Under the pieces are notes generated by a model. It did not search any database, was not told where the DNA came from, and saw nothing but the letters and a program-made list of their open reading frames with translations. From Bacillus thuringiensis (GTDB taxonomy: Bacteria > Bacillota > Bacilli > Bacillales > Bacillaceae_G), in assembly GCF_014932895.1 (NCBI RefSeq), contig NZ_JACYOF010000003.1, positions 372,261 through 436,260 of the forward strand: 64,000 nucleotides of DNA. The letters are read 5' to 3'. Below, piece by piece: positions 63,661 through 64,000 of this stretch. Position numbers and translations under genes: made by a program. The stretch's first letter is position 1. The number at the start of each line of letters is the position of its first letter.

Positions 63661-64000
63661 ATGCGCTACGTAATCATAACAGGAACTTCACAAGGTTTAG
63701 GTGAAGCAATTGCCACACAATTATTAGAAAAAAACACAACAGTCATCTCTATTTCTAGAAGAGAAAATAAAGAGCTTACTAAACTCGCAGAACAAAATAA
63801 CAGCAATTGTATTTTTCATTCCGTAGATCTTCAAGATATACATAATTTAGAAACTAACTTTAATGAGATCCTTTCATCCATTAAAGAAGATACTGTATCA
63901 TCTATTCATTTAGTTAATAATGCAGGCACAATTGCACCAATGAAGCCCGTTGAAAAAGCAGAAAGCGAACTATTCATTACGAACGTTCAAATCAATTTAC
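63661..64000 (+). CDS. Short-chain dehydrogenase, (S)-benzoin-forming benzil reductase type, 5' part
   Basis: Runs off the right edge; 113 codons seen. ATG 63661 with GAGAGGGG upstream. Rossmann motif TGTSQGLGEAIA (TGxxxGxG), the adenine-binding strand with S-x-S-R-R (NADPH preference), and LVNNAGTIAPMKP. The N-terminus matches my memory of the B. cereus benzil reductase and of B. subtilis YueD. Divergent from the DUF11 gene. Confidence 0.88.
   Translation, partial: MRYVIITGTSQGLGEAIATQLLEKNTTVISISRRENKELTKLAEQNNSNCIFHSVDLQDIHNLETNFNEILSSIKEDTVSSIHLVNNAGTIAPMKPVEKAESELFITNVQINL

Overview
The window is a low-GC Firmicute chromosome segment, almost certainly from the Bacillus cereus group (B. 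cereus, B. thuringiensis or a close relative). The evidence is three copies of what I recognise as the group-specific bcr1 repeat with its ATAAA/TTTAT flanks, an arylamine N-acetyltransferase with a Cys-His-Glu triad, a giant TIGR01451/DUF11 repeat protein, a Rap/Phr remnant, strong AGGAGG-type ribosome sites and many GTG/TTG starts. No rRNA, tRNA, CRISPR array or intact prophage was seen.

Layout. 0-9.3 kb: the end of a GNAT gene closed by a bcr1 copy, two tandem secreted DUF2690 proteins, a LysR regulator divergent from a quinone oxidoreductase, a histidine phosphatase, a GNAT + MutS2-like pair, and a secreted alpha-amylase behind a perfect cre site. 9.4-21.3 kb: NAT, PepF, a serine hydrolase, an MFS exporter divergent from a LysR gene, a secreted GDPD, a FAD monooxygenase and SelO. 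21.4-28.2 kb: a truncated rap overlapping an intact phr, PaiB, GrpB, DUF4260, a bile-acid-symporter stub, a GlcD-like oxidase, a glycosyltransferase, DUF2871 and GNAT. 28.2-39.2 kb: two bcr1 copies (one abutting a collagenase pseudogene), an orphan sensor kinase, MgtC, GNAT, CatE, a SAM-riboswitch-controlled amino-acid ABC operon, a VanW-like lipoprotein and DUF3900.

39.2-48.5 kb is a decayed accessory stretch. An IS6-family transposase remnant is fused to an SRPBCC remnant. A second SAM riboswitch now drives only metQ because metN is gone and metI is rubble. A merR is broken by one stop codon although its operator is intact. An otherwise clean reading frame is broken by one TAG. There is also a stand-alone pssA and an IS6-type terminal repeat. 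48.5-64 kb: DUF3888, a KapD-like exonuclease, CspA with a possible leader peptide, a Fur-controlled flavodoxin operon, a phosphodiester glycosidase, a SatP-type acetate transporter, Nudix + ASCH, a hexapeptide acetyltransferase, the 2490-residue DUF11 protein and the start of a benzil reductase-like SDR gene.

The strongest observation is in the giant DUF11 protein. All 16 repeats keep a Lys in the first strand, an Asp in a middle strand and an Asn in the last strand, which is the layout of a self-forming intramolecular isopeptide bond. The protein has no signal peptide or sortase anchor and ends in a four-cysteine tail, so a spore-surface fibre is a reasonable hypothesis. Other items of note are the rap-phr truncation, tandem hairpins upstream of selO, nested inverted repeats upstream of the MutS2-like gene and the decayed S-box met operon.
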